A model generated the notes under the pieces. The model saw only the letters and a program-made list of their open reading frames with translations, made no database searches and was not told the DNA's origin. The translations under genes and the position numbers were made by a program. DNA of 64,000 bases from Plectosphaerella cucumerina (Eukaryota; Ascomycota; Sordariomycetes; Glomerellales; Plectosphaerellaceae), in NCBI GenBank assembly GCA_020746995.1, contig JAGPXD010000006.1:992001-1056000 (forward strand). The letters are read 5' to 3'. Below, piece by piece: positions 45,367 through 57,170 of this stretch; within the stretch, counting starts at the first letter, position 1, and each line of letters starts with the position of its first letter.

Positions 45367-46991
45367 CTAGCAGTCACTAGGAGGCGACGCATTCCTCGAG
45401 CTTCCTTCAAGAGAGCTAAGTGGCAGCTTGGCTCCTCGCCGTGGTGGTGGTGCCTTTGGCGGGGTCCTTTTCCCATTGACCTGCAAGTTTGGCACACATG
45501 GCTGGGTGAATGGCAGCCCATGTCTGTGCCTCGGCACCTCCGGGCCGGACTTCGCTGGCCTGGATATATCGCTGACCACCTTCTCGCGCTGTGACTGTGT
45601 ATCATCTGCCTTCCTGCTCGGAGTCTGGACACCAGGCTTTTCCATGACAGCAGCAACATCAACGACGCTAACACTGCTCGCGGTATGAGAGCGGGAGAGG
45701 CTGAAACCCAGCAGCTTGCGTGCCACTTCCGCGTCTCCAGATGAATCGCCTTCTGCGAGCCACTTGACCTTGGAGACTCTGTCGACGAGTCGCAGCGTAG
45801 TCTCGTCTGCTGGTGCGAAGTGAGAGTTTCCCAGGCCTCCTAGAATACGCAAGACCCGCATGATTTCCTCGCGTTTGTAGTGCGGCGGCTGCCCAAGCTG
45901 GGTGTGGGCTAGGAGGGGGTAGAGGACGCGAAGATATGTGTGTCGCAGAGAGTTCTTCTCGTCCGGTAAATCCATCAGGTTCCTGATGATGACATCTAAG
46001 AGAACCTTGAGGTCATTGGTGTAAAAATACTCATACGTCGTTTTCGAGGTGAAGAGAAGGTATAGGAGCTTCAATATGAGAAGCTGCAGTGATGTCTCGG
46101 TCTCGCGGTTGAGCAGGAGAATGATATTCTCCCCAAACGTCCGGAACGAATCCCCGTGAAGACTGAGACACTTCATGACCCTGTTCGTCAACGGCGCTGT
46201 AGGTGACAACGGATCGGTAATGGCAGTGCACGCCAGCATGTACTGTTCGTTCAAGACCAACTGAAACCTCGTCAGCAACTGCACCTTTGCCAGCATGAGT
46301 GGAGAAGGCGTACAAGAACCCGGATGACCGAATAGTGATAAGGGTCATGCGCGTCGTTGGAGAGTTCTTCAATTATTTGGAAGAGGTAGTGGATGAGGCC
46401 GTCATCGACCTGCAGCAGATCCTCGAGGCGGAGACGCTCCACACGGGACATTTCGTACATCAACTCAAGCAGAGACCGGTGAAGCCGTGGGTCGGCGTCC
46501 TTGCGTCCATTGATGAGTTCCAGCAACCGAGGGAAACATGCCTCCTCCACCATTTTGGAAAAGGTTGCCTCGTCTGCGCTGCCATCGAGCAGGAGGAAGC
46601 AGGATATGATGTGGAGAGACTCGGCCTCTTCTTCTTGCAAGAGGCTGTAAATGATTTGGGTGCGCACGTAATCCTTGTTGTCGACAAATATGTTGCTTGC
46701 GAGTAGCTTCTCAGCACACATCGCAACCTCATTGTCGTCGCATTGTGGGAACTTTCCACGGAATCTCGAGGCGAGGTGTAGCCATGACCGTAGGGTTTGA
46801 TCGATCAGGTCGTGTGATTGGAACTGGGTGGCGACCACATCGTCAAGCTCTGTGGACGCAGAGAAATATCAGTACAAGGAGGTCATGGATGCGCGCGTTC
46901 GCAATCGGGGCGGGGTCTGGGACCTGCTCGTCGTACCTTCGAAGAACTCCTGCTGCGTTTCGAGGGACTGGTAAACATCGTAATCGGCCAT
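45367..46991 (-). CDS. LDB17: LDB17/SPIN90-like actin regulator
   Basis: Ldb17 (SPIN90/DIP homologue) activates the Arp2/3 complex without a mother filament and controls actin at endocytic sites. The model is complement(join(45367..46260, 46314..46849, 46937..46991)), 494 residues. It starts MADYDVYQSLETQQEFFEEL. The armadillo-like helical body includes LHIISCFLLLDGSADEATF, EMSRVERLRLEDLLQVDDG, the join YHYSVIRVLLVLNEQYMLAC, NRVMKCLSLHGDSFRTFGEN, ETSLQLLILKLLYLLFTSKT and EYFYTNDLKVLLDVIIRNL, the conserved core of the family. The C-terminus is disordered with a proline-rich SH3-ligand candidate, TPPKAPPPRRGAKLP. Yeast Ldb17 likewise has a proline-rich end that binds SH3 proteins. Functionally it fits with the epsin gene of this window, though the two are 33 kb apart. 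Confidence 0.9.
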
Positions 46992-47482
46992 AGTGTCTCG
47001 CCTCGGCGTTTGAGGTCGCTGCGGGATTTCGTATCGATCCATGTACTCGAGAATCCTCTACACTCGCCGTCGACTGCATCAGGCTGGTAGTTTGCGAGAC
47101 GGCTCGCCCAGCGGCCGGTGGTGACAAGAATCGCTAAATGCTCACGAGCAACTGACGTCGCATGGGTTGCGACAGAGCAACGATGACAACACTCTATTCA
47201 GTACACGGGTAAAGCCGGCTAGATGAATATCGATTTTAAGCTGTAATGCAGAGCAATCAGTATATCGTGAGTTATAGATATTTATACTTCTATAGGTGAA
47301 TAGTATATTTACGAGAAGTTAAAGTTTCTGTACATAGTAATATAAATATCAGAGGAATAATAATAAAATAAATTAAGATAATATTAAGAAAACATAGTAT
47401 TACTTACAGACTTGGATTAGCAGATAAATGGGAAGCCAAATACCAAACTCATTGAAGCGCTCGAACTCAGATCTAAATTAAA
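46992..47482. other. Intergenic region upstream of LDB17-like gene with AT island
   Basis: Contains the LDB17-like promoter, AT island 7 and the 3' UTR of LRO1. Confidence 0.5.
47215..47415. repeat. AT-rich island 7
   Basis: An AT-rich block of TA-rich sequence with AATAATAATAAAATAAATTA-like tracts, beginning about 225 bp upstream of the LDB17-like start codon. Confidence 0.6.
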
Positions 47483-49426
47483 CTACGTGCTACTGTTGAT
47501 TTCTTCTCCCTGTATCTTTACACGTTCGGAGTACTCCACGATGTTACTCACCACGTAGCCGGTGATGGTTTGACCCCATCCTGCCGCGACACGAAGAATA
47601 AGCTCGTTGAGGTTCTGCCGGCCCAGAATGTCAACGTGGTCTGCTGTCTTCGGTCCACCCCTTGGACTGAAGCGGTCCGGCTCATGGGGCATCTCGACCA
47701 CCGTGATCTGCGTCTGTGCTGGATTGTACCGTTTCAGGCGCCATCCGCGATTGCACATGTAGCCGGTGCTGAGAAGGTTGACAGTGCCATCTCCCTCCCC
47801 CATGCGCACGCCGTGGTCGACGTCGCCTTCGGTCAAGGCCGTGTCAATGGTGATGTTGAGCGTGGTGGAAAGCGGCATCTCGGGTGGACGGTAGAAGTAG
47901 TTCCGCTCGGTCGGCTTGCCTACGCCATAGAAGCAGTATATCTTGAGGTTCGGTGCGAGGGGCAGCCTTGTTTCCAGAGGATTGATCCACTTGCTCGGGT
48001 CCAGTTCGTTGGCATCCACCTCGGCCTGGGAGTGAGCGACGCCGTGTGAGTAGCTCCCCTTGACCTGGTCTTGGTACCAGTCTTCTGTAGTGTTGAAAAG
48101 ATATTCCAGGGCAAGATCCACTGTGAGATTCCGATCGGGGACTGTCCAGTTAGTAGTACCATCCTTGAAGGAGATGATGTTCCCGAATGTGCCATTCTGA
48201 CCGGGCTGGTCATCGGGTGCCCAGGTCGAGTTCCCCCAGACCGCATCGCCCCCAAGAGGCAGCATGGAGGAGATGCCTGGCATGGCGCGGAAAAGCTCGG
48301 CCCGCTCGTCCTTGCTCAGGAACTTTTCGAGGCCGGAGACGGCGAAGGCGTTGAGCTGCGCGGTGTCGCGCATTTCACCCGACAGCACTGCTGTGAGATC
48401 CTTGGCAGCTCCGAGCATGCAGCCGCTCACGTTGATCCATGCTTCAACGTGGTCGTCGACCCATCCATCACCACCCTTGCCCCCCGAGGCTGAGGCTACC
48501 CAGTGGAAGAAGTAGAACACAACCTGGCCGCCCATGCTGTGCGACACCAGGACGACCTTCTTCCCCGAAACAGCGTGCGCCGTCTCGATCTGGCCTTTCA
48601 GTCGGGTGAAGTACTGGTCGCGAACTTCAAGGTTGGGATAGGACAGGCGCCAGTCGTATGCAGCCGTGAAGGAGTTGGTCGGATCGTACCCAATGGAGGC
48701 AAGGTTCTCGAAGATCTTATTCCAGATCCAGTACCCCGTAATGAAAAAGTCGGTTGCGTCGAATCCCTGTGCGGCACGCAGCTTGATGTTTGGAGGGTCG
48801 AGGCCAGTCCGTTTGTCGAGCATAATGTGCCTCTTCCAATTCTCCTTGTCCATGACAAGGGCGCGCATCATACTCCAACTTCCCCAGAGTCGTTTTCTGA
48901 AATAGGGTCTTGATACATTGGTTGTCCCCCACGATTCCAGGCCTGTTGAGATAACTCCCGGTATCATCACGATGGGGTGATGCGCGCGAAGGCCTTCGGC
49001 CCGGGCGTTCAGGCCAACAGCGAAGGCATCGTAGCTGTCTACTTGCTCGCGCTCCCCTTGCTAGACCCTTATCAGCCGGTGTCTGCCTTGCGACTCAAGG
49101 ACCCAACTTACCAACAGGTCGCGGATATCTGCGACGAAGCCGGCAGGGAGGGCTTCAAGTAGACTATCGACACTGATCTCGCCGATCTCGGGAAAGTCGA
49201 TCAAGTCGGTGCTCTTGGCGAAGAACCCCGCGGCGATCAGACCGAACAAGCTTCCAAGAAAGAATATAAAGGTGTTGCGCCTCTTCCGCGTCTTCGGTTG
49301 ATCGATGTGCTTCACCACGTGGACGTGTTCAACAGTCCCTGACGAGTTGTCGCCCGATCCTAGGCTGCTCTCCTGCTCTTCCGGTGGACCTTTTCCTGGC
49401 ACCCGTCGACGTCGAACATCGGCCAT
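47483..49426 (-). CDS. LRO1: Phospholipid:diacylglycerol acyltransferase (LRO1)
   Basis: Moves an acyl chain from phospholipid to diacylglycerol, making triacylglycerol at the ER independent of acyl-CoA. The model is complement(join(47483..49060, 49112..49426)), 630 residues. A cytosolic N-terminus with basic KTRKRR precedes one membrane span (NTFIFFLGSLFGLIAAGFFA, 51-70). The intron join gives DIRDLLQGEREQVDSYDAFA, then RAHHPIVMIPGVISTGLESW, the LCAT-family lid region. The nucleophile elbow is VLVSHSMGGQVV with Ser at about residue 280; the SHSMG form is normal in PDATs. Later motifs are YDWRLSYPNLEVRDQYFTRL, KIYCFYGVGKPTERNY, the GDGTVNLLSTGYMC loop with catalytic-Asp-type context and HVDILGRQNLNELIL with the catalytic-His region. 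The intron has GTAAGT, GCTGAT and CTAG signals. Confidence 0.95.
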
Positions 49427-50104
49427 AGTGCGTACTGTCTGCCTGTGAAGAGGCTTCGCACTAGCAACCAGGTGCTCGGATTCTTTCGCTTCGTGGTCGA
49501 CGACTAAAGTTGCCTCTCGGTCCGGCTTGGATGATGTCGTGTGCTTTCGACATTGTTGGAGGGACCAAGCATAGGTTGGGCGGGCGCAAGGTCGACGTGC
49601 CTCAGTTCTCAGACATCAGGGAACCAGGGAGACTAGAGATGGGCGATAAGATACGTCCTTTTAGGCTTTTGGTACAGGAGGGACAGCTAGTCTAAGCTAG
49701 TACTAACTACAAGCTTATAAAGTAAAGTCCTACTTCTCTAGCTTACCTATTAGTCTTATTATATTGATATTGATAATTAATTTTCTTTAATTTGAAATGG
49801 ATAGATAAAAATAAAATAAAATAAAATACTAATCTTAACTCTATATAAGTACTATTAAATACATTTACTAATTATATATACTTAGTATACGTTATTTTCT
49901 GTGGATTTACCTGCTATGACTTGTACTTTACCCCTCCTATATGTGTCTGGTGCTGTAGGCCTAAGGCCTGTGGGAACCTTGCTTCGACCTCTACCGCGGT
50001 GGATGCTTGGGCGCTGATTGTACCGCATCGTCAAGTCCATGCCTCTTCGACGGTACCAAACTACCTATGCACATTCATGTTCCTTGGCCAACATCTCCGA
50101 CATC
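49427..50104. promoter_or_regulatory. Divergent promoter region LRO1 / NAA30
   Basis: Holds the promoters of both genes with AT island 8 between them. No gene is seen. Confidence 0.5.
49695..49938. repeat. AT-rich island 8
   Basis: An AT-rich block with a repeated AAAATAAAAT tract (about 49808-49830). Its right edge carries TTACCCCTCCT at 49928-49938, as in island 5. Confidence 0.6.
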
Positions 50105-50712
50105 ATGACGAAGCCCGCCAGCGACATCAAAGTCGTCCAGTACGACCATGACATGGAGGCCAGATACCTCCCAGCAATGCGATCATTGATCACAGACGGA
50201 CTCAGTGAGCCGTATAGTATCTATGTGTACCGGTATTTCCTTTGCCAATGGGCACACCTATGTTACATGGTCAGTTCAACAGCCCTTCGCACCGGCTGAC
50301 CGCGATCTCGCCCCGCGTGACTGATGAGTCAACTGACTGTCCGAAGGCGGTCGATTCGGCCGACGGAAGCCTTATCGGCGCTGTCATTTGCAAGCTTGAG
50401 ACGCATTCTTCCCACTCCCCGCCGACACGGCGGGGCTACATCGCAATGCTTGCCGTTCATGGCCCATACCGCGGAAAGGGCATCGCCACTACTCTCGTGA
50501 AGAGGGCCATCGATGCCATGGTGCGCAGGGATGCCGATGAGATTGTTCTCGAGACTGAAGAAACGAACACATCGGCGATGCGACTGTATGAGAGGCTCGG
50601 ATTCTTTCGATCCAAGAAGCTACACCGGTACTATCTCAATGGCAATAGTGCCTATCGGCTAGTCCTCACAACGCGTCCTGTCGATCCTGACAGATTAGTC
50701 GACGAGGCATAG
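50105..50712 (+). CDS. MAK3: N-alpha-acetyltransferase 30, NatC catalytic subunit (NAA30/MAK3)
   Basis: NatC acetylates N-terminal Met followed by hydrophobic residues. The model is join(50105..50269, 50347..50712), 176 residues, a usual GNAT size for Naa30. The first exon has LSEPYSIYVYRYFLCQWAHL, the substrate-side region typical of Naa30, and joins at C-Y-M|A-V-D. The GNAT core shows LIGAVICKLE, RGYIAMLAVHGPYRGKGIAT with the acetyl-CoA RxxGxA-type loop, VRRDADEIVLETEETNTSAM and RLYERLGFFRSKKLHRYYLN, which ends in the conserved YYLNG. The intron donor is GTCAGT. Start is set at 50105 because it opens the conserved domain; the frame extends upstream to an in-frame Met-like codon near 50018 without similarity. 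Confidence 0.93.
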
Positions 50713-51057
50713 TGGGGGAGGGTCTAGAGGAAGAGAAGTAAAATACCAAGTAATTCCTCTTCTATATCTTGAGTAAGGAAAATTAACCAAACTATTCCAC
50801 GTTAAATTAAATACTATATTACTAGTAAGTTAGTAAAGTCATAATTAATAAGACCTTTATTAATTTATACTGTTTTTAGTGAAAATTCGTATTTATTTTT
50901 TCTAAATAATACTACTTTCTATCCTTACGTGTAATGGATTCCTATGTAATTAACAGTGTTCTATTAAACTACGGAGATAGTAGTCTGGAAATACAGGCCG
51001 TTTTGTCATGTTTGGCTCTCTCACTCAGACAGCTTCACGTCTGCCTTCAAAGGGGCC
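50713..51057. other. Intergenic region NAA30 / DPH7 with AT island
   Basis: A 345 bp gap, mostly AT island 9, leaving about 100 bp of less biased sequence before the DPH7 start. Confidence 0.5.
50735..50940. repeat. AT-rich island 9
   Basis: An AT-rich block with TA-rich sequence, the closest island to a start codon (about 120 bp upstream of DPH7). Confidence 0.6.
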
Positions 51058-52331
51058 ATGGAAGGGTCGTTGATATCGTCGCAAGACTCGGTCCTGCTGG
51101 ATCTTCCGCCTTGCTGCGTGGAATTTTGCCCAGGGTGGCCCTCGTACTTTGTCGTCGGAACCTACAATCTCGTCAAGGATGAGTCGAGCGCCGACGACAA
51201 TTCCTCCTCGGTCTCAAAGTCTTCCGCAGAGCCGAAGACCCAAAGCCGCCATGGGTCGCTGATCGTATTCAAAGCCACCGATGGACGCCTGTTGGTCTTC
51301 CCCCACTACCAGTATGGTACACAACTGACCTGCTGTCACCCAGGGAGCAGACGCAAGTAGTTGCACAGCCTTCTGCTGTACTAGACATACATTTCTGCCC
51401 TGTGCCTCAGCGGCAGAATGTGCTGGCCGTGGCATCTAGCACCGGCACCCTGAGCTTCTTCATCTGCAGCGACGATGGTGGCCAGACATGCACACTGCGG
51501 CACCTCAACACCAGCTCCGTCCCGGGAATGGATGGCAGTCTGCTATTCACCTCGGTAGCCTGGCACCCGGAGGATGCCAGCGTACTATCCGTTACCGTTT
51601 CATCGGGGGAAGTGATGGTCCTACGACTGGATGATCACTGGAACATCTCATCAAGCCAAGTCATCATCACTCATACTCTGGAAGCCTGGACCGTTGTGTT
51701 CTCGCCGACATCCCTGCCAGGCGATGGACCTGACGACGGCAGCCGACTTGAACTCTACTCCGGCGGTGATGATTCCGCACTTCGGTATACTTCGATGGAG
51801 TCGACCCAGCAGGCCGAAGGCGGCCTTCATCCGCTGCATCCTCCAGCACAGGTCAAAGGTCACACCGCGGGCGTTACTGCTATCCTACCCACAACATATA
51901 CCCTTTCCGACGGGTGCGATGTAGTGATCACTGGGAGTTACGATGACCACATCCGGATTTTCGCCATCCAAAGACTGAGCTTAAGCTTTGGTGCTCGGAA
52001 AGCTCGACTGCTCGCCGAGAAAAACCTTGGAGGCGGGGTTTGGAGGCTAAAGCTAATCACCGTCGAGAGCAATTCTGTGGACAGCTGGAGTGCGCTGGTG
52101 CTCGCGTCATGCATGCACTCGGGCTCCAGAGTTCTGCGCATCTCTGGAAAGCAACAGCCCGGCTCGGATTGGACCTGGGAGATACATGTTCTTGGCCGAT
52201 TCGAGGAGCACCAAAGTATGAACTACGGGAGTGACTTCATGCCAGGCACTGCCAGGCCAGACAGCCTAGTATGTGTGTCGACAAGCTTCTACGATAAGAT
52301 GCTCTGTCTTTGGAATCTTAACACAACGTAG
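51058..52331 (+). CDS. DPH7: Diphthine methylesterase DPH7, WD40 protein
   Basis: Dph7 removes the methyl ester from methylated diphthine on elongation factor 2 so that Dph6 can complete diphthamide. The best model is join(51058..51290, 51344..52331), 406 residues. It starts MEGSLISSQDSVLLDLPPCC and shows beta-propeller blades: YFVVGTYNL, the segment SAVLDIHFCPVPQRQNVLAV, FTSVAWHPEDASVLSVTVSS, GHTAGVTAILPT, CDVVITGSYDDHIRIF, and the family signatures NLGGGVWRLKL and HQSMNYGSDF. The intron is uncertain: donor GTTGGT at 51291 gives a 53-nt intron with a CTGAC branch, joining DGRL to EQTQVVAQPSAVLD; a later GTATGG donor at 51312 would leave only 32 nt, too short. The DPH7 call rests on the GGGVWRLK and H-S-x-x-YGSD motifs. 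Confidence 0.87.
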
Positions 52332-52962
52332 AAAAATAGATATATTTAAATCGATGGGTTTTATTATGATATTCAAAGGGGTTCTGTTGTTACTTGTTAA
52401 GACCTTCTAGTAAATTATAGTGTAGACTTAGTACTTTCAAAAAGAAAAAAAATAGAAATTAAATAAAAACTTAAAATAGAAAATAGATAAATACTACCTT
52501 AACTCTAAAGTGGCTATTAAATAGTAAGGTTTATAAAATTAAGATTTATAGAATATTTCTAAGGGCGTAATAGCTGAGAAGCTGTTAGCACCCTAAATAT
52601 AGCAAGGCGACTATACCTTTCCTGCCTATCCCTCCTACCGGTAAGGTACCTACCCAATTTGTGGATAACGTCGGAGCGCCCAGGCCGTCGGAGCTCACAC
52701 AACTAAGGAACAACCCCCGAAGTCCTCCTCCTTGCACCCCTCCAGAGCACCGAGCAAAAGTACCGACGCTGACCTTGGTACGGCAACACCGCGACTTTTG
52801 CATACTCTTGCTCCCCATCCGAACCTGCCTCGATCTTCCGACAGCATCTGCCGACGCTTGGCTGGCGTGGAACTTCAGCCCGCATGAATTCCAGGAAGGA
52901 TAACTGAAGGAAGTTTGCTTCCCAACTCGACAAGGCACGCGCCCGAAGGACGCCTTTCCAGC
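52332..52962. other. Intergenic region DPH7 / exportin with AT island
   Basis: Holds AT island 10, which begins almost at the DPH7 stop codon, then about 360 bp of exportin promoter and leader. Confidence 0.5.
52335..52600. repeat. AT-rich island 10
   Basis: An AT-rich block starting within a few bases of the DPH7 stop; it includes A-rich tracts (AAAAAGAAAAAAAATAG near 52440). Confidence 0.6.
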
Positions 52963-55900
52963 ATGACGGATCAGCAAGTGAACCGCGAAGCTGGAGCTTC
53001 CAACGGCAGCAGCAGCAGCATCCTCGACAGGATCCACCAAGCCCTCGAAATCGTCCACAGCCCATACTCCTCCAACAACGCCCGAAGAGATGCCCAATCC
53101 TTCCTCGAAGACGTCAAGACGGTCGACGAAGCCCCCTTTCATGGATATACACTGGCCGCCAACAAGCTGCAGCCACCCGTTGTCCGTCACTATGCGCTCT
53201 CGCTCCTCGATAACGCAATCAAGCTGAAGTGGGCGGAATACACGGAAGATCAAGCCGGCGCTCTGAGAAACTGGATGCTTGAGCTGTGTCGCAACGTATC
53301 CAAGGATGATCCAGGATACATCAGGAACAAGACGGCGCAACTCTGGGTTGAGATCGCTAAGAGAAGCTGGGGCAGCGAATGGATGAACATGGACGAGCTA
53401 TTGGTCCAGCTCTGGCAAACGGACAGCTCGATCGTGCACCATGAGCTTGTCATGACAGTCCTGGAAACACTAGGCTACGAGATATTCTTCGGAGACGATG
53501 TTGTGGCTACCATGAGGCAGGGGGTCCTCTGTAAAGGCTGGACCGAGATCATGACCCCGGCAGACGTCATTGCAGAAGCCACCAAGAACAGGAATGCCGC
53601 AACCGAACTCCGTTCAGGGACGGAAGGGTGGCTCGTACGGCTGGTGACGTTACTGGATCAAACCCTGGCTGCCGACATGGACAGCAACCGCGAGGCCGAA
53701 CCATGTGCCACCAAAGCCCTCTCAGCTCTCGCAACACTCATGCCCTGTTCTCTGCCCAAAGCTATGGCCGCGGCCAATGTCGTCCCAGTTTGCTGCAGGG
53801 CATTGGCTGTCCCGCGTGTGTCTGTCCAGAAGGTGCGTCGAGCTGCTCTTGTCGCGTCACCTTTACCAGAACCACATACACAAACCATTGGACGCATTAC
53901 TCATACATTTCTTCTACAGGGTGCACTGGAAGTGCTGCATGCCATCTACTCAAGGGACGACTTTTGGGAACAGGAGTTTGCCGAGCTAGTAGCCCCCATG
54001 TACGAAGGGCAATCAGTCAACCTTCTCAGGATGCTTTTCGAATGGTGTGTTGTCGACGCAGAGGACATCGATGATGAGAAGTACATGTTCTCCAAGAAAT
54101 TTACAGAGGTGTGTGTGCAGATGAGGACTGGAATGAAGCTTTTGGGCACTGACGTTATACAGATGCTGTCCATGCTCGGAAACTACATGGATCGACGGTT
54201 CGCTGCCGTGCCTACGGGCTCAGATGTGGATGGGTTTCTTCATCTCCTCCTTGCCGCAGTGCAGAGCCAGAGCCTAGTCGTTTCCATCCCAGTCCTTGTC
54301 ACCTGGACGAGGCTGCTCAGTAATCGCCTGATCGGCCAGAGCTCGGCAAATTCACAGATCATCGGCCCTCTGCTAGAGCTGTGTGGCGCCAGGCTGATAA
54401 GGTACGACAGCTTACCTGAAGACTCGCAGGACCAAACCTACCTGTTCTTGATGGAGGACACAGACACGGTGCCCGAGAGACACGCGTTTCTTGGCAACTA
54501 TCGCCGCTACAGCTCTCAGGTCATTGAGGCAATCGTGCTCTTGAAGCCTCAGGAGGCCATTTCCCACATTCTCGGCCAGACGGAACACCTGATGAGCACT
54601 CTATACGACGGGGAGAAGCCCCTTGACGGTTTGCCTCCCCGAATTACTGCAGCGAGACGGAAGTGTGCTGACCCAAAAAAGTCGCCAAATACGCCAAGTA
54701 TTCCATGCCTGTTCTCCGCGCAGACGCCCACATGTCAACCATAGACGCGGTCATCAAAGGCTACATGAAGTGGAGGATGAGCTCCACGCACAGGAATACC
54801 CCGGATTATGTGAGTTGCCAGTGTTGCCACCCAAACATGTCTGAACGATGCTGATCAAGGACTTAGGATCAACAGCGTGCAGCTCTGGAAGAGGGACTCG
54901 AGTCCTGGAGCAACAAGCTTCTTGCGATGTCTTTTGAAGATCCAATGATCCGGAAGCGGATTCTGCAGATCTTGGTGGCGCTTTCGACCTCGGCACTGGA
55001 CAAGAAGCCAGACTTCATGCTCAAGGTGCTGGAGCACATCTTGATGACATGGCCACCCATGGCTCCCGAGCACAAGGCGTTCAATGACGCCATCAGGGAC
55101 TTGCAGTCAGAAAGCATGTTTGAGCTACAACGGCTGGCCTCCAAGGTCCCCGATCACCTCCTCGCTGTGTATGACCAACTCGAAAGCCGTGTCAAGGAGA
55201 TGATCTCGTCCGGTACCTTGGACGAAAAGAGGCAGATTTCGTACCAGACATTCCTCTTCATCATCATCCACAGGGCGAGCAACATCGAGTCGTCACTGAA
55301 GATGGCGCGGCTGCGCGGGTTCATTGAACCCATTGTAGAACAGTGGCGGAACCCCGAGCTTCAGACCGCGCTGAATGATTACCAGGGGTTCTGCAGGCTG
55401 ATGGCCATTGACAAGGCCAAAGGCTACCTGATGAGCCACCGGGCGCATGAGATCAAGGATTGGAGTGTATGCGAACTGGATGCCGAGGGCCTAGCCCTCC
55501 AGGCCGAGTTGGAAGAGAGACAGCGGGTATGGATGGAATTGGATCCGACCTTGGCCAGAGTCTGTTGCTAACCACGGTGTGTCCTAGGTCTTGCCTTTGA
55601 GATCCATCAAGTCGTTCCTCTCCTACTCAGTGGAGAGGCAGGAGAAGTCTTCCGAGTCTTTCCAGGCAAATTATGCCCTCTGGGGGGGCAGCTTCAGCAT
55701 TGTTCTCCCCGAACTGCTTAAGCTCTTGAGGTGAGTACGCTGTAGAGGGGTTACCGCGAATGATACTGACGGGCTCAGCCATGCACATGCTTCGCACAGC
55801 CCTGACAGCTGGGCCGAGTTCCCAGCAGAGTCCCAGTCGGTCGTGAAACAGGTCCTGAGCGACAGATTTTGGCAGGCGGGCATTTCCGAGGGCAGCAAGG

Positions 55901-57170
55901 ACGAGTTCTACGCTCGCGTTACGGACAGCAAGAACACTCTTGAAGGCCTGGCTTCGACGATCAGGGGCTCCATTCGGTTCGTCAGAGAAACCTGCTACGC
56001 AGCTATTTACTGCATGAGCCGTCTGGAGGCGTTCTTCTACGGCCTCGAAGGTTTGCCGGAGCACCTCGCCCAGTCCATGTTTGAGAATGCCGTCCACCTC
56101 TCAGCTCACCAGCAGATCAACCTTCTCAACCTGACGAGATATCTGGTCGACGACTGTCCACTGGAACGGAGAGACTATTTCTTGCCGCCCTTGCTAGCGG
56201 CGTGCTTCCGGCAAATGGACTTGAAGATCAACTCGGAGTGGGAGAGGCTTGACCATCAACAGCTGATGGAGTCGGGCGGCGAATCGTTGACCGAGGAAAT
56301 GAAGTCCGAGAGTATCCTTCGTCAGGTTACACACACCGCGGTCATCATGGTGGCGGACTTTTTGGACCCTACTAAGAAGAGTAAGTCATGCTCCAGGCAT
56401 TTCAGACGGACGAGCTGGCTGACTGGTATCAAACAGACCCAAGCCCTCAGCAACCGAACGATCCACCGCGACAATACCCGACCCTGCGCAAGTTCTGTCT
56501 CGTCCAGAGCCGCGTCGTAGAGCCTCTGCTGATGTTCTGCACCCACGCCATCCGGATGAGGGACACCAGATGCTGCAGCATCATTCTGCGGGTTCTCAAG
56601 TCCATCGTCCCCGACTTCTCAGCGTCCCCTCAGCCATTCCAGCCACCACATGGCTCAGGTCCCGACCCTCTACTGGATACTAGCCCCATTCCGCCAGACG
56701 AGGTTGGACCGATCAGGGAGTACATCTCGTCGGAAGTCCTGCGTGCCTGCATCACTTCTTTCCACGAACCATACTTTGTCGACCTGCAGAAGGAGCTGGC
56801 GGCTCTCATAGCCGCCATCGTGGTCTACTACAGCCCACTAACCAACACCCCGAAAGATGTCATGCTCTCGCTGCCCAGTGTTAACGCCACCGACGTCCAC
56901 AAGCTCTGCGAGTTTTCTGCCAAGCCTGGTTCACAGACCCGGCAGCAGCGGGCCCTCGTGTTGCATCTTCTCAAGGACCTGAAGGGAGTGAGCATAGCGG
57001 AGATGGGCAAACTGACCCGGAGTAGTCTTCCGGCGCTGAAGAAACCCAATCGGAGCAAGATGGCACAGCAGTTCATGACGCCTGCGAAAGCACCTGGCGC
57101 GGGGAGCCACGGCGACACGGGTGTGGACGATGAGCGACTGGAGGGTCTGGCGAATCTGTTTGATGCATGA
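52963..57170 (+). CDS. MSN5: Exportin-5 / MSN5-type karyopherin
   Basis: An importin-beta-like receptor that exports (and in yeast also imports) proteins, often phosphorylated ones, with RanGTP. The model is join(52963..53832, 53920..54628, 54682..54809, 54867..55526, 55588..55730, 55779..56380, 56437..57170), 1281 residues, a usual exportin-5 length. The N-terminus has IHQALEIVHSPYSSNNARRD, the segment QPPVVRHYALSLLDNAIKLK and YIRNKTAQLWVEIAKRSWGS, typical of the Ran-binding exportin start. Helical HEAT-type repeats fill the rest; joins DVAKYAKYSMP, DYDQQRAALEEGLESW and RQRVLPLRSIKSFLSYSVE are all conserved in character. Intron 1 (87 nt) has no stop and is a multiple of three, so it could be retained in frame. 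Branch sites GCTGACC and GCTAACC are visible in introns 2 and 4. Confidence 0.93.
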
